From: UBA3700 sp964478025
GTDB taxonomy: Bacteria > Bacillota > Clostridia > Christensenellales > UBA3700
Length of the DNA: 64,000 nucleotides
Assembly (NCBI GenBank): GCA_964478025.1
Contig: CAYZGK010000002.1
Span: 124,001-188,000, forward strand
Direction: 5' to 3'
Position numbers and translations under genes: made by a program. Below, piece after piece: positions 26,510-35,443 of the stretch. Below the pieces are notes generated by a model. That model saw only the letters and a program-made list of their open reading frames with translations. It did not search any database and was not told the DNA's origin. The number at the start of each line of letters is the position of its first letter. Position 1 is the first letter of the stretch.

Positions 26510-26938
26510 TTAAATTATGTAATTATCTGCAGCATTTATTTTTGCAAGAGAAGCTAAACTTATACCTTGTAGATAGTCCTCTATTACTTTGTATAGTCCT
26601 TTCCACATAGGAAGTGTTCTACATTCTTCTGCCCTTAAACATTGTTTTGCATCTTTTGTTAAGCATTCTATTGGAGCTAAGTCTCCTTCTTCAACAACTA
26701 AGATTTCAGCTACTGTATAATCTTGTGGATCCTTTGCAAGTTTATAGCCACCACCCTTTCCATGAAGCGCATCTAAAAGACCTGCTTTAGATAATTCTGC
26801 AACAATTCCCTCTAGATACTTTTGAGAAATTTCTTGGCGCTTTGCAATTTCCTTTAATGGAATATATTTTCCATTATTATTCTCTGCTAAATCTATCATT
26901 ACACGTAGTGCGTATCTTCCTTTAGTTGAAATTTTCAT
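26510..26938 (-). CDS. Rrf2-family regulator, CymR/IscR-like
   Basis: 142-residue winged-helix regulator starting MKISTKGRYALRVMIDLA, with the recognition helix around ISQKYLEGIVAELSKAGLL. Three cysteines in the loop (ECLTKDAKQC...EEC) resemble the Fe-S ligands of IscR, though the first spacing is 7 rather than 5. In Bacillus CymR controls cysteine genes together with CysK. Being 9 bases after cysK and in an operon with metY strongly suggests a CymR-like sulfur regulator; whether it binds a cluster cannot be told here. SD AAAGGAGAAGT. Confidence 0.88.
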   Translation of the reverse strand: MKISTKGRYALRVMIDLAENNNGKYIPLKEIAKRQEISQKYLEGIVAELSKAGLLDALHGKGGGYKLAKDPQDYTVAEILVVEEGDLAPIECLTKDAKQCLRAEECRTLPMWKGLYKVIEDYLQGISLASLAKINAADNYII

Positions 26939-26947
26939 ACTTCTCCT

Positions 26948-27880
26948 TTAGTCTTGAAATAAAGGTGTAGATAGATATCTATCTCCAGAATCTGGAAGTA
27001 ATACTACTATTGTTTTTCCTTCATTTTCAGGACGTTTAGCAATTTCAATTGCAGCATAAGTTGCTGCACCTGAGGAAATACCTACTAAGAATCCTTCTTT
27101 TTTACCTATCAATTTTCCAATAGTAAATGAATCTTCATTTGATACAGGGAAAACTTCATCATAAACTTTTGTATTTAAAATCTTTGGCACAAATCCTGCT
27201 CCAATCCCTTGAATTTTATGAGCTCCTGCTTTTCCTGTAGATAATACTGCAGATGTTGCTGGTTCTACTGCTACAACTTTAATATTTGGATTTTTAGATT
27301 TTAAATATTCTCCAACACCCGTAATTGTACCACCTGTTCCAACGCCTGCTACAAATATATCTACTTTTCCATCTGTGTCTTCATAAATTTCTGGACCTGT
27401 TGTTTCAATATGAGCTTTTGGATTTGCTGGATTTACAAATTGACCAGCTATGATACTATTTGGATTTTGAGCATGTAATTCTTCAGCTTTTTCAATAGCA
27501 CCTGTCATTCCCTTTGCTCCATCAGACAATACAATTTCAGCACCATATGCTTTAATTAATTGTCTTCTCTCTATAGACATTGTTTCTGGCATAACAATAA
27601 CAGACTTATAGCCACGAGCTGCTGAGATAGCTGCAATACCGATACCCGTGTTTCCTGATGTTGGTTCAATGATTACTGTATCCTTATTTAATTTTCCTTC
27701 TTTTTCTGCCTCATTTAAAATTGATACAGCTACTCTATCTTTTACAGAGCCTGCTGGATTAAATAATTCAACTTTTGCAAGAAGTCTTGCTTTTAAATTA
27801 TAAAGTGCCTCTATATGTGTTAATTCTAAAAGAGGTGTTTTTCCTACTAATTGATCTACTGATGTATATATCTTTGACAT
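26948..27880 (-). CDS. cysK: Cysteine synthase (O-acetylserine sulfhydrylase)
   Basis: PLP enzyme making cysteine from O-acetylserine and sulfide. 310 residues. The PLP lysine is in NPAGSVKDR (about 42-50), the asparagine loop is EPTSGNTGIG, the phosphate-binding loop is GVGTGGTITG, and GISSGAA lies near the C-terminus. SD AAGGAGACAAAACT. Middle gene of metY-cysK-rrf2. CysK also forms a regulatory complex with CymR in Bacillus, so a similar link is plausible here. Confidence 0.96.
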   Translation of the reverse strand: MSKIYTSVDQLVGKTPLLELTHIEALYNLKARLLAKVELFNPAGSVKDRVAVSILNEAEKEGKLNKDTVIIEPTSGNTGIGIAAISAARGYKSVIVMPETMSIERRQLIKAYGAEIVLSDGAKGMTGAIEKAEELHAQNPNSIIAGQFVNPANPKAHIETTGPEIYEDTDGKVDIFVAGVGTGGTITGVGEYLKSKNPNIKVVAVEPATSAVLSTGKAGAHKIQGIGAGFVPKILNTKVYDEVFPVSNEDSFTIGKLIGKKEGFLVGISSGAATYAAIEIAKRPENEGKTIVVLLPDSGDRYLSTPLFQD

Positions 27881-27902
27881 AGTTTTGTCTCCTTTTTATT
27901 TT

Positions 27903-29195
27903 CTACTTTTCTATTATAGCATTAAATCCATTATCTAAATCAGCAATAATATCATCTATATGTTCTGTACCTATAGATAGTCTTATTGTATTTGGATAAA
28001 TATTTTGATCTGCAGCTTCTTTTTCTGTTAATTGTGAGTGAGTTGTTGATGCTGGGTGAATAACAAGTGACTTAACATCTGCAACATTTGCTAGAAGTGA
28101 GAATATCTTTAAATTATCTATAAACTTCCATGCTTCTTCCTTTCCACCTTTAATGTTAAATGTAAATATTGAACCACCACCATTTGGAAAATATTTTTCA
28201 TATAAATCATGTTGTGGATGATTCTTTAATGATGGGTGATTTACACTTTCAACAAGTGGATGTTTTGAAAGATATTCAACAACTAATTTTGTATTATATG
28301 CATGTCTATCTAGTCTTAAAGATAAAGTTTCTAATCCTTGCAATAAAAGCCATGCATTAAATGGAGAAATTGTAGCACCTTCATCTCTTAATAGTATTGC
28401 TCTAACATAAGTTACAAATGCAGCATCACCTACAGCCTTTGCAAAAGAGATTCCATGATAACTTGGATTTGGCTTTGCAATTTGAGGATACTTATCTTCA
28501 TTTTTTAACCAATCAAATTTTCCTGAATCTACTATAATACCACCAAGTGTTGTACCATGACCTCCAATAAACTTTGTTGCTGAATGAACAACAATATCTG
28601 CCCCATGTTCTATCGGTCTTATTAAATATGGCGTTCCAAATGTATTGTCTATAACAAGTGGAATATTATTTTCATGAGCAATTATGGAAAGTGCGTCAAT
28701 ATCTGGAATATCTGAATTTGGATTTCCAAGTGTTTCAATATATAAAGCCTTTGTATTTGGTTTAATTGCCTTTTTCACTTCATCTAAATTATGAATATCT
28801 ACAAAGGTTGTATTAATACCAAATCTAGTTAAAGTATGTGCAAGTAAATTATACGAACCACCATAAATAGTTTTTTGAGCAACTATATTATCTCCAGAGC
28901 TTGCTAAAGCTTGTATTGTATATGTAACTGCAGCAGCACCTGATGCAAGTGCAAGCGCTGCAACTCCACCCTCTAATGCCGCTATTCTTTCTTCAAGTAC
29001 ACTTTGTGTTGAATTTGTTAATCTACCATATATATTTCCGCTATCTGAAAGGTTAAATCTATCTGCTGCATGCTTTGAATTATGAAATACATATGATGTT
29101 GTTTGATAAATAGGTACAGCTCTTGAATCCGTAACAGGATCAGCTTGTTCTTGTCCTACATGTAATTGTAATGTTTCAAATTTATATTTTGTCAT
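27903..29195 (-). CDS. metY: O-acetylhomoserine sulfhydrylase (Cys/Met metabolism PLP enzyme)
   Basis: 430 residues, the length of MetY rather than the shorter MetB/MetC (about 380-400). N-terminal ETLQLHVGQEQADP, YGRLTNSTQSVLEERIAALEGG, and the PLP lysine in HSATKFIGGHGTTLGG (about 205-220) are diagnostic. It forms homocysteine directly from O-acetylhomoserine and sulfide. It heads the operon behind a consensus promoter, operator-like dyads and a 28-codon leader ORF. SD AAAAAGGAGATTAG. Confidence 0.95.
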   Translation of the reverse strand: MTKYKFETLQLHVGQEQADPVTDSRAVPIYQTTSYVFHNSKHAADRFNLSDSGNIYGRLTNSTQSVLEERIAALEGGVAALALASGAAAVTYTIQALASSGDNIVAQKTIYGGSYNLLAHTLTRFGINTTFVDIHNLDEVKKAIKPNTKALYIETLGNPNSDIPDIDALSIIAHENNIPLVIDNTFGTPYLIRPIEHGADIVVHSATKFIGGHGTTLGGIIVDSGKFDWLKNEDKYPQIAKPNPSYHGISFAKAVGDAAFVTYVRAILLRDEGATISPFNAWLLLQGLETLSLRLDRHAYNTKLVVEYLSKHPLVESVNHPSLKNHPQHDLYEKYFPNGGGSIFTFNIKGGKEEAWKFIDNLKIFSLLANVADVKSLVIHPASTTHSQLTEKEAADQNIYPNTIRLSIGTEHIDDIIADLDNGFNAIIEK

Positions 29196-29245
29196 TTTTC
29201 TAATCTCCTTTTTTTAAATGTGTTTTTTTGGGTTTTAAAATTTCC

Positions 29246-29332
29246 CTATTTACACATTCGACCAAAACGAAAATTAGCCCTTACTAATTCTTCAAATAAA
29301 TTATTAGATGTTTCTACAATAAACTTAAACAT
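29246..29332 (-). CDS. 28-residue leader peptide ORF upstream of metY
   Basis: An uninterrupted frame ATG...TAG encodes MFKFIVETSNNLFEELVRAN then FRFGRMCK. It begins 38 bases after the predicted transcription start, is preceded by AAAAGGAT, and ends 50 bases before the metY ATG. The composition looks like a folded or amphipathic peptide, and it finishes with Met-Cys-Lys, which would suit sensing of sulfur amino acids. No terminator hairpin is visible between its stop and metY, so classic attenuation is not shown. Together with the promoters it occupies the 354-base gap 29196-29549. Confidence 0.5.
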   Translation of the reverse strand: MFKFIVETSNNLFEELVRANFRFGRMCK

Positions 29333-29350
29333 TTTATCTTTTATCCTTTT

Positions 29351-29399
29351 ACCTACCAACTTAATAGGTTGATATGATTATAAACCTACCATTTTGGTA
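29351..29399. promoter_or_regulatory. Operator-like repeats at the metY promoter
   Basis: Three overlapping elements: a palindrome TACCATTTTGGTA (29387-29399) filling the spacer, a dyad TAGGTT-N12-AACCTA (29365-29388) across the -10, and a direct repeat ACCTACCA at 29351 and 29384, 33 bp apart. They would suit a dimeric regulator such as the Rrf2 protein encoded by the same operon (inference). Confidence 0.6.
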
Positions 29400-29405
29400 T
29401 GTCAA
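29377..29405 (-). promoter_or_regulatory. Consensus promoter of metY-cysK-rrf2
   Basis: TTGACA (29400-29405), 17 bases, TATAAT (29377-29382) on the minus strand: a perfect sigma-A match. The start is near 29370. Confidence 0.85.
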
Positions 29406-29490
29406 TAAGATTTTGAAAAAAATTTAAAAAATTAAAATAAATGTATTATTGCTTTAAAATAGAAGGAAAATCCTAATATTATCTTTACAA

Positions 29491-29519
29491 TTGATTTCTA
29501 TATTAAAATATGTTATAAG
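29491..29519 (+). promoter_or_regulatory. Promoter of the KilA-N gene
   Basis: TTGATT (29491-29496), 17-base spacer, TATAAG (29514-29519). The KilA-N ATG follows at 29550 with AAGGCAG as a weak SD. Confidence 0.55.
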
Positions 29520-29549
29520 AAAATAAAAACACTATAAGGCAGTAATTCA

Positions 29550-30371
29550 ATGAAAAATAAAGAAATTAACGTTCTAAACCAAGGGATTCATATTAATAAA
29601 GACGATTTTTTCTCTTTAACAGATATTGCAAAATACAAAAACTCTGAAGCTCCTGCAGATGTCGTAAAAAATTGGTTAAGACGAAAAGACACTATAGAAT
29701 TTATAGGCTTATGGGAAAAATTAAATAACCCTAATTTTAACATGGTCGAATTCGACCAGTTTAAAAACGAAGCAGGGCATAACTATTTTACTTTATCTCC
29801 AAAAAAATGGATAGATAGCGTTAATGCTATAGGTATTATATCAAAAGCTGGCAAATATAATGCAGGCACCTATGCTCATAAAGACATTGCTTTACAATTT
29901 GCCTCATGGATTTCACCAGAAATTAATTTGTATATTATTAAAGAATTTCAAAGGCTAAAAGCTGACGAACAAAAACAACTTGGCTGGACAGTAAAACGTG
30001 AACTTACAAAAATAAACTACCGCATTCACACAAATTCTATCAAAGATAATATTATTATTCCACTTGAAATTTCAAAAGAACAAGCATCAATTATTTATGC
30101 AAACGAAGCTGACGTCCTAAATGTTGCATTATTTGGAATGACGGCCCGTGAATGGCGAGATAAAAATCCTAAAATAAAAGGTAACATCCGAGATACTGCC
30201 GAAGTAACACAACTTGTGTGTCTTTCTAATCTTGAAAACTTAAATTCGTATCTAATAGAACAAGGATTTAGCCAACAAGAGCGAATTATCGAACTGAACA
30301 AAACCGCTATTCGTCAAATGAAGATTTTAACAGAAACAGCAAACAATTTACCTGAAGATTTCAATAATTAA
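29550..30371 (+). CDS. KilA-N domain protein
   Basis: 273 residues. The N-terminal half (about 10-145) is a KilA-N DNA-binding domain: DFFSLTDIAKYKN, NWLRRKDTIEFIGLWEKLNN and GTYAHKDIALQFASWISPE are its standard blocks. The C-terminal half (KEQASIIYANEADVLNVALFGMTAREWR) matches a conserved extension found in chromosomal copies; role unknown. The family is typical of phages and mobile elements, yet no integrase or phage gene is nearby. It diverges from metY and converges on the GH30 gene. An 11-bp AT-only inverted repeat (30368-30396) follows its stop. Confidence 0.85.
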   Translation: MKNKEINVLNQGIHINKDDFFSLTDIAKYKNSEAPADVVKNWLRRKDTIEFIGLWEKLNNPNFNMVEFDQFKNEAGHNYFTLSPKKWIDSVNAIGIISKAGKYNAGTYAHKDIALQFASWISPEINLYIIKEFQRLKADEQKQLGWTVKRELTKINYRIHTNSIKDNIIIPLEISKEQASIIYANEADVLNVALFGMTAREWRDKNPKIKGNIRDTAEVTQLVCLSNLENLNSYLIEQGFSQQERIIELNKTAIRQMKILTETANNLPEDFNN

Positions 30372-30400
30372 TAAATTTTAAAAATAAATTTATTAATCAA

Positions 30401-31972
30401 TTATTTTAGCACTATAGTTGTTATACTATTTGGTTCAAATTTAATTTGACCGTTAAATTTGCCACTAGTTTCTTGTAAATACTTTTCATCAGTTGAAGTA
30501 TATTTTGCATAAGTTTCATATTGATCTTTTATGTTCCACTCATATTCATAGTCAGTTATGTTTATATATACTATAACGATAGAACCATCTGGGTTTTTAA
30601 AAACATTATATAAATCATCGGCAAAAACAGCATCTTCATCTCCGTTTTTATACCATTTTTTAACTTTATCTAAATCTGTTAAATAAGATTTTTCATTTAA
30701 AGGATTTACTTGGATATATTGAGCTCCCTCTTGAACAAACTTTGAGTAATGCTTCATCATATAATATCTTGGAGCAACCTTTACCTCTGCATTCTTTTCA
30801 TCCCAGTTATTATATAGCAATCCATCCTCATAGTTATAATTAGAAACTGCTATCCACCATTGCCATGTATTTGAATGTAAGATTCCTATATCATAACACA
30901 TAACATATCCTAAATATTGAGCTGTTTCAAATGTATTAGAAACACCACTAGATAATTGACAATATTCACTTTGGCTAAAACTTATATTGTATTTTGCAAG
31001 CTTCTCTAAAGCGGTTTCTCTTACGCTTCTTGAAGTTGGACTTTTATATGCATGGTATGAAATATAATCTAATTCTTTAAAATAATCATACTTAGACATC
31101 TGTTCTAAATATTCTGTGTTATAGTTTGCTGGATAGCCACCTGATTCATATGCATCTAACTTAATATTTTTACTATATTTTTCATTAAACGCTTTTAATT
31201 GAATATATATTTCATTTAAGCATTTGGCTGCATTTGCTGGCTCAAAATGACATCCTTCTTGGCTTGCATCACTGCCACCCCATTTCCATTGAGGTTCATT
31301 AATTGGACTTATATATGTAACAGGATAATTATTATCTACTACAAAGTATTTTAATATTTGCATTAAGTAAGCTGCAAAAACATCATAATTTTCTTCGGCT
31401 AGATTATCTGTACTTGGAGTTGTACTATGACATAAATTATTTTTAGTCATTAAATAATGTGGAGAGTTTACAAATAAAACTAGTGAATCTATACAGCCAT
31501 ATGATAAAGATTTTTTAAGAACGTTCATTGCATTTTTATCTTTTGTAAAATCATAATTATTTTCATTTGAAACATATGCTAAAAGCTCATCATGAGTGCT
31601 TCCTGTATAATTTTCACCTTTTAGGAAAGATTCACACATTCTTTCATCCTCATAATATGAATATACATCCTTTTTATCTACAGAACCACCGCCAATGTTG
31701 TATCTATAAATATTTAAACCTAAGCCTTCGCTACTATATAGATACTTAACTATTTCATCTGCATTATCATTACCACCAACAACTTGTGACCACCAAGCAG
31801 ATGAAGCTCCAAACCCTTCCATTGTTTGATAAACAGTTCCTGAAGATATATTTACTAAATTATCTGCAGTATCTAATGTTTCATAAAAGGTTTTATCTTT
31901 ACATGAAGTAAATGAACAAACCATTATACATCCTAGTAATAAAATTAAAACTCCGCTTATAAACTTTTTCAT
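30401..31972 (-). CDS. GH30 glycoside hydrolase lipoprotein
   Basis: 523 residues. Signal peptide with Cys24 (FTSC) gives a lipid-anchored surface enzyme. GH30 hallmarks are TMEGFGASSAWW (about 50-61), NIYRYNIGGGS (about 87-97), the acid/base Glu226 in ISPINEPQW and the nucleophile Glu336 in FSQSEYC. The N-terminal motifs are closest to endo-beta-1,6-galactanase or related GH30 subfamilies, so a beta-1,6-linked or plant/mucin polysaccharide substrate is likely, but specificity cannot be fixed. It is the last gene of a tight unit after alkD (1-base gap). Confidence 0.87.
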   Translation of the reverse strand: MKKFISGVLILLLGCIMVCSFTSCKDKTFYETLDTADNLVNISSGTVYQTMEGFGASSAWWSQVVGGNDNADEIVKYLYSSEGLGLNIYRYNIGGGSVDKKDVYSYYEDERMCESFLKGENYTGSTHDELLAYVSNENNYDFTKDKNAMNVLKKSLSYGCIDSLVLFVNSPHYLMTKNNLCHSTTPSTDNLAEENYDVFAAYLMQILKYFVVDNNYPVTYISPINEPQWKWGGSDASQEGCHFEPANAAKCLNEIYIQLKAFNEKYSKNIKLDAYESGGYPANYNTEYLEQMSKYDYFKELDYISYHAYKSPTSRSVRETALEKLAKYNISFSQSEYCQLSSGVSNTFETAQYLGYVMCYDIGILHSNTWQWWIAVSNYNYEDGLLYNNWDEKNAEVKVAPRYYMMKHYSKFVQEGAQYIQVNPLNEKSYLTDLDKVKKWYKNGDEDAVFADDLYNVFKNPDGSIVIVYINITDYEYEWNIKDQYETYAKYTSTDEKYLQETSGKFNGQIKFEPNSITTIVLK

Positions 31973-31973
31973 A

Positions 31974-32591
31974 TTAACCCTTTCTTTCTCTTAATGAATC
32001 CCTTATTTTTTGCTTAGCCATTTTCTTAACATCTTCATCTTTTACATTACAAAGTAAATTCTCTGCATTTTTACTGTCTATAAAATATAATTTTTGTATA
32101 AGCCATGCTATAGCCATTTTAACATAATATTTATCACTTTTAATTTTTTGTATTTTTAAAACTATATTATCTATATGCTTTTCATCTAAAAAGTTAAATA
32201 AAAGATTTACTATTCCCCATCTACATATAAATTCTTGATCACTTTTTAAAAAATCTAAACACTTGTTGTAAAATTTTTCATCTTTGCTTTTCCAGTGAGT
32301 AGTATCACATATAGACCAATCATCTATTATTTTAACAAAATTATCTATAAGTTCAATATCCTTTGCGTAAGCTACTACCATTCCCTTTAGCATATTTATT
32401 TCAAATATATTAGATTTTGTTTTTAGAAATTCTAAATAATTTTTCTCTTTATATATTTTGCAGGCATACTTTCTTAATTTTGGAATTCTTACACCATAGA
32501 TTTCATACTTTGTTGAAGTTAAATTTTTACTAAACTCTTTATATTTTTCTTCTTTATTTTCATTTAAAAATTGATTCACTTCATCAAGCAT
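31974..32591 (-). CDS. AlkD-like DNA alkylation repair protein
   Basis: 205-residue HEAT-like helical repeat protein of the DNA alkylation repair family (PF08713). MVVAYAKDIELIDNFVKIIDDW, CDTTHWK and RWGIVNLLFNFL are typical repeats. AlkD excises positively charged alkylated bases without base flipping. The TAG stop of the preceding lipoprotein gene abuts the start; SD AGGAG lies inside that gene. Its place between two surface-carbohydrate or transglutaminase genes looks fortuitous. Confidence 0.85.
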   Translation of the reverse strand: MLDEVNQFLNENKEEKYKEFSKNLTSTKYEIYGVRIPKLRKYACKIYKEKNYLEFLKTKSNIFEINMLKGMVVAYAKDIELIDNFVKIIDDWSICDTTHWKSKDEKFYNKCLDFLKSDQEFICRWGIVNLLFNFLDEKHIDNIVLKIQKIKSDKYYVKMAIAWLIQKLYFIDSKNAENLLCNVKDEDVKKMAKQKIRDSLRERKG

Positions 32592-35375
32592 CTACGCATC
32601 TCCTGTAATTCTCAAATAAACTACATTTTGGAACCTTGTAATTGTGTTATTATTTAAATCTGCTCTTACAAAGTAAACAATATCTTCAAAGTTTGCATTA
32701 AATGTTGCGTGATTATTATAGTACTCCTCAAGCCATTCTCCGACCTTTAATGCCCCATTGCCAAGTCCTAAGACATTTAACTTAATGCTGAATTGAAGTG
32801 TCTCACCTGCCTTTATAATTCTATTTTCGCCTATTTGACAATAATAATCTATAAGGGTAAAGAATTCTTCTTTGCTTGTTATATATAAATCGTAAACATC
32901 GCTATTGTATGTAAATAAACTTGAAGCCCAATAATCATACTGGCCATCACCTGCATAATAATCTCCCGCTTCATATTGAGTGTATTCTGTTCTACCATTA
33001 TATGATTCAGATTCGTATTCACTCATCATAAAGAAATCATAATCTATAAGCTCATATTTTTGCGTACCTGAACAATCAAGACCATTTGACCAGGTAATAT
33101 CTATTGTGTACCAGTTTTCATCAAGTTGAACCTTTATCCATGTGTGATTTCCACTATCTACTTTTCCCATTGTCTTATATGTTTTAATTCCCTCAATATT
33201 ACACATAATAGACATAGCAGCTGCAAGTCCATTACAAACTGCTACCTTATAGAAAAATACGCCTTCTGCATAGAATGATGTGTTCTTATAAATTGCAGCG
33301 TATTCAGTAGTAATTGCAGAAATTTTAGAAGATCTCGTTGTCATTCCTCTATCGTATATAGTGTTGTAATTAATATAGTCATAGATGGCTAATACTTTTT
33401 CATAATCTGTCATATTATCATCTACTATCTTTCTTAATATTTCTTTTGCTTTTGTATAAACTTTATCAGCATTAGAATTTGCAACTGGAATAGGTTTTAA
33501 TCCTGCCTCTAGTGCTAGATACAATTCAACTGATGTACTTACTGTTGTAGTTTTTTCTATACTATCTACTTTAAAGCCATTAAATGTTGAACTTCTTGTA
33601 CTTTCTCCTTTTGTATAATAATGTAGTTGAGAGTTTGGATATTCTTTATAATCAGCCGTGCCTTCATATGCATTATATGACGAATAAGGCCTTGCAGAGC
33701 CTGATCTTAATACTATAGAAAAGCCAAATTCATTTTCATCGTAATCGCTATTTGTTCTTGCCGTCTCTATACTAAGTGTACTTGAAGAATATTGAAGAGG
33801 TTCAATAAAATCACTATATGCATCCTTTATTGCTTGGGCTAAGGCATCATCTGTTGTATATGCGCTTAACATATAAGGAGAATAGAATCTATAAGATTCT
33901 TGAACCGTACACTCTGTCCTTCTAAATGTATCTGAATCTCCATAATGGATAATAGTATAAGCTATATAATCATTAAACTCGCTTTTACTACTTATAAAAC
34001 TATTACAATTTTTACCTAAATATACAAATGAGTTACTTAAATGTTTTTTAACTGTTTCATCGGTTAAATTTAAATCAAGCATTTTATATTCTGATGTATA
34101 ATAATCTTCACCATATACAAGTGTTACTCTTACATAAGTTCCCTTGTTTGAAAGTATATTTGCAGCATTAAACGAATTACCATTAAATAGCTTGCCATAG
34201 TTACTATCCTTGCTTGAGTAATTTACACCACCTATTGTTACTATTGCTTCATCATATGTATAGTCGCTATTCCAATTTACATAAACATTTGGATATGAAG
34301 AATCATAATCTATTTCAACATCATATGGAGTTTTATTTCCAGCATCAACGTTGACTTCAACGCTGCTATAACCCATATCAACGCCACTATAGTTATAATA
34401 GAATCTAATCTCATGAACTCCACACGAAAGTCCATTTAATTGTGTCTTATATAATGTAACATTATCACTTGTTGCCTTATACCATGTGCCAGATGGAACA
34501 ATTTTATCATCCACTGTTACTTTATATAATACTTTAGAGTATGAAACATTAGAAATTTTATCTGTCCAATTTAAAACTACATCGTTAGCCGCAAGTTCCC
34601 TTGAATAAGATAAATAATTTTTATCTAAATTTAATGGCAATGACTTTACTAAAGATATATATGTTTTGCTTTCATTTCCATTTTCATAAGTTATAGTTAG
34701 TGGAACTTTGGCACCTGTTGAATATTTAGAAATATATTCTTTTTTCAAAACAATAAGGTTGCACTCTTCATCATAAGACCAATCACTGCTTGTTATTGCT
34801 GGCATACTTACATTTGTAACCTTGTTCTCTTGATTTAAAGATATTGCATAATCTATCTCTTGATTTACTAACATATCTATTTTACTTGAATATGTACAAT
34901 AGTAATAATCGCCATCACCATGAATTGTATTTTCACCTGTTATAACATCTTCAGGTTCCTTTACTGGATAATCTGATACATCCTCGCTATAAACTATTTT
35001 TGTTGAAATAATATTTGAAGAATAAGAAGATTCTTGAGTAAATGCGATAATATATGCAGTTAAACTTCGCCATTGAGATAAACTATCTGGAAGACTTACT
35101 GTTTGTATCAATTCACCATTATCTTCAATTTTTTGAGAAAACACACATAAATCTTTATAATCATCTGAATAAACAGATATTTCATAAAAGGCAGCACCAT
35201 CTGTTGTAAACCACATTAAAGAGTTTTGCCATTTGACAAATTTAAAACCGATTTTTTCGTTTAATACTAAATCAACCTCTTCGTTTTCCGCTTTTTTATC
35301 GCAAGCAATTAAGCCCATACACGAAAATAGAAGAGCTAATATTATTAGTACTGATACGAACAACCTTTTTCTCAT
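32592..35375 (-). CDS. Second transglutaminase-like lipoprotein
   Basis: 927 residues. Signal peptide ends at GLIAC (Cys about 25). It lacks InlB repeats but shares with the 14566-18318 protein an Ig-like block (VEIDYDSSYPNVYVNW, FNGNSFNA), the SVELYLALE segment and a C-terminal transglutaminase-like fold with Cys714 (AVCNG), His744 (GNHTW) and Asp759 (TIDITW). About 165 residues follow the triad. Probably surface-anchored; substrate unknown. No SD precedes the ATG; TAAAAT lies 6 bases upstream. First gene of a unit with alkD and GH30. Confidence 0.78.
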   Translation of the reverse strand: MRKRLFVSVLIILALLFSCMGLIACDKKAENEEVDLVLNEKIGFKFVKWQNSLMWFTTDGAAFYEISVYSDDYKDLCVFSQKIEDNGELIQTVSLPDSLSQWRSLTAYIIAFTQESSYSSNIISTKIVYSEDVSDYPVKEPEDVITGENTIHGDGDYYYCTYSSKIDMLVNQEIDYAISLNQENKVTNVSMPAITSSDWSYDEECNLIVLKKEYISKYSTGAKVPLTITYENGNESKTYISLVKSLPLNLDKNYLSYSRELAANDVVLNWTDKISNVSYSKVLYKVTVDDKIVPSGTWYKATSDNVTLYKTQLNGLSCGVHEIRFYYNYSGVDMGYSSVEVNVDAGNKTPYDVEIDYDSSYPNVYVNWNSDYTYDEAIVTIGGVNYSSKDSNYGKLFNGNSFNAANILSNKGTYVRVTLVYGEDYYTSEYKMLDLNLTDETVKKHLSNSFVYLGKNCNSFISSKSEFNDYIAYTIIHYGDSDTFRRTECTVQESYRFYSPYMLSAYTTDDALAQAIKDAYSDFIEPLQYSSSTLSIETARTNSDYDENEFGFSIVLRSGSARPYSSYNAYEGTADYKEYPNSQLHYYTKGESTRSSTFNGFKVDSIEKTTTVSTSVELYLALEAGLKPIPVANSNADKVYTKAKEILRKIVDDNMTDYEKVLAIYDYINYNTIYDRGMTTRSSKISAITTEYAAIYKNTSFYAEGVFFYKVAVCNGLAAAMSIMCNIEGIKTYKTMGKVDSGNHTWIKVQLDENWYTIDITWSNGLDCSGTQKYELIDYDFFMMSEYESESYNGRTEYTQYEAGDYYAGDGQYDYWASSLFTYNSDVYDLYITSKEEFFTLIDYYCQIGENRIIKAGETLQFSIKLNVLGLGNGALKVGEWLEEYYNNHATFNANFEDIVYFVRADLNNNTITRFQNVVYLRITGDA

Positions 35376-35381
35376 AATTTA

Positions 35382-35387
35382 ATTTTA
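35382..35387 (-). promoter_or_regulatory. -10 box close to the ATG of the lipoprotein gene
   Basis: TAAAAT on the minus strand, 6 bases before the ATG, with a weak TGGTTA 17 bases further upstream. It suggests a leaderless transcript; the low-complexity AT sequence makes this less certain than at 19385. Confidence 0.35.
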
Positions 35388-35443
35388 ATGAAATTAAATT
35401 AAAATAACCATAAACAATTTAAAATAATTATGGATAAAAAAGC

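Noticed and set aside
29196..29370. SAM (S-box) or T-box riboswitch before metY
   Set aside because: No conserved core, specifier loop or terminator/antiterminator is visible.
30368..30396. Strong terminator after the KilA-N gene
   Set aside because: The 11-bp stem is all A-T with no clean T-run; kept only as a remark.
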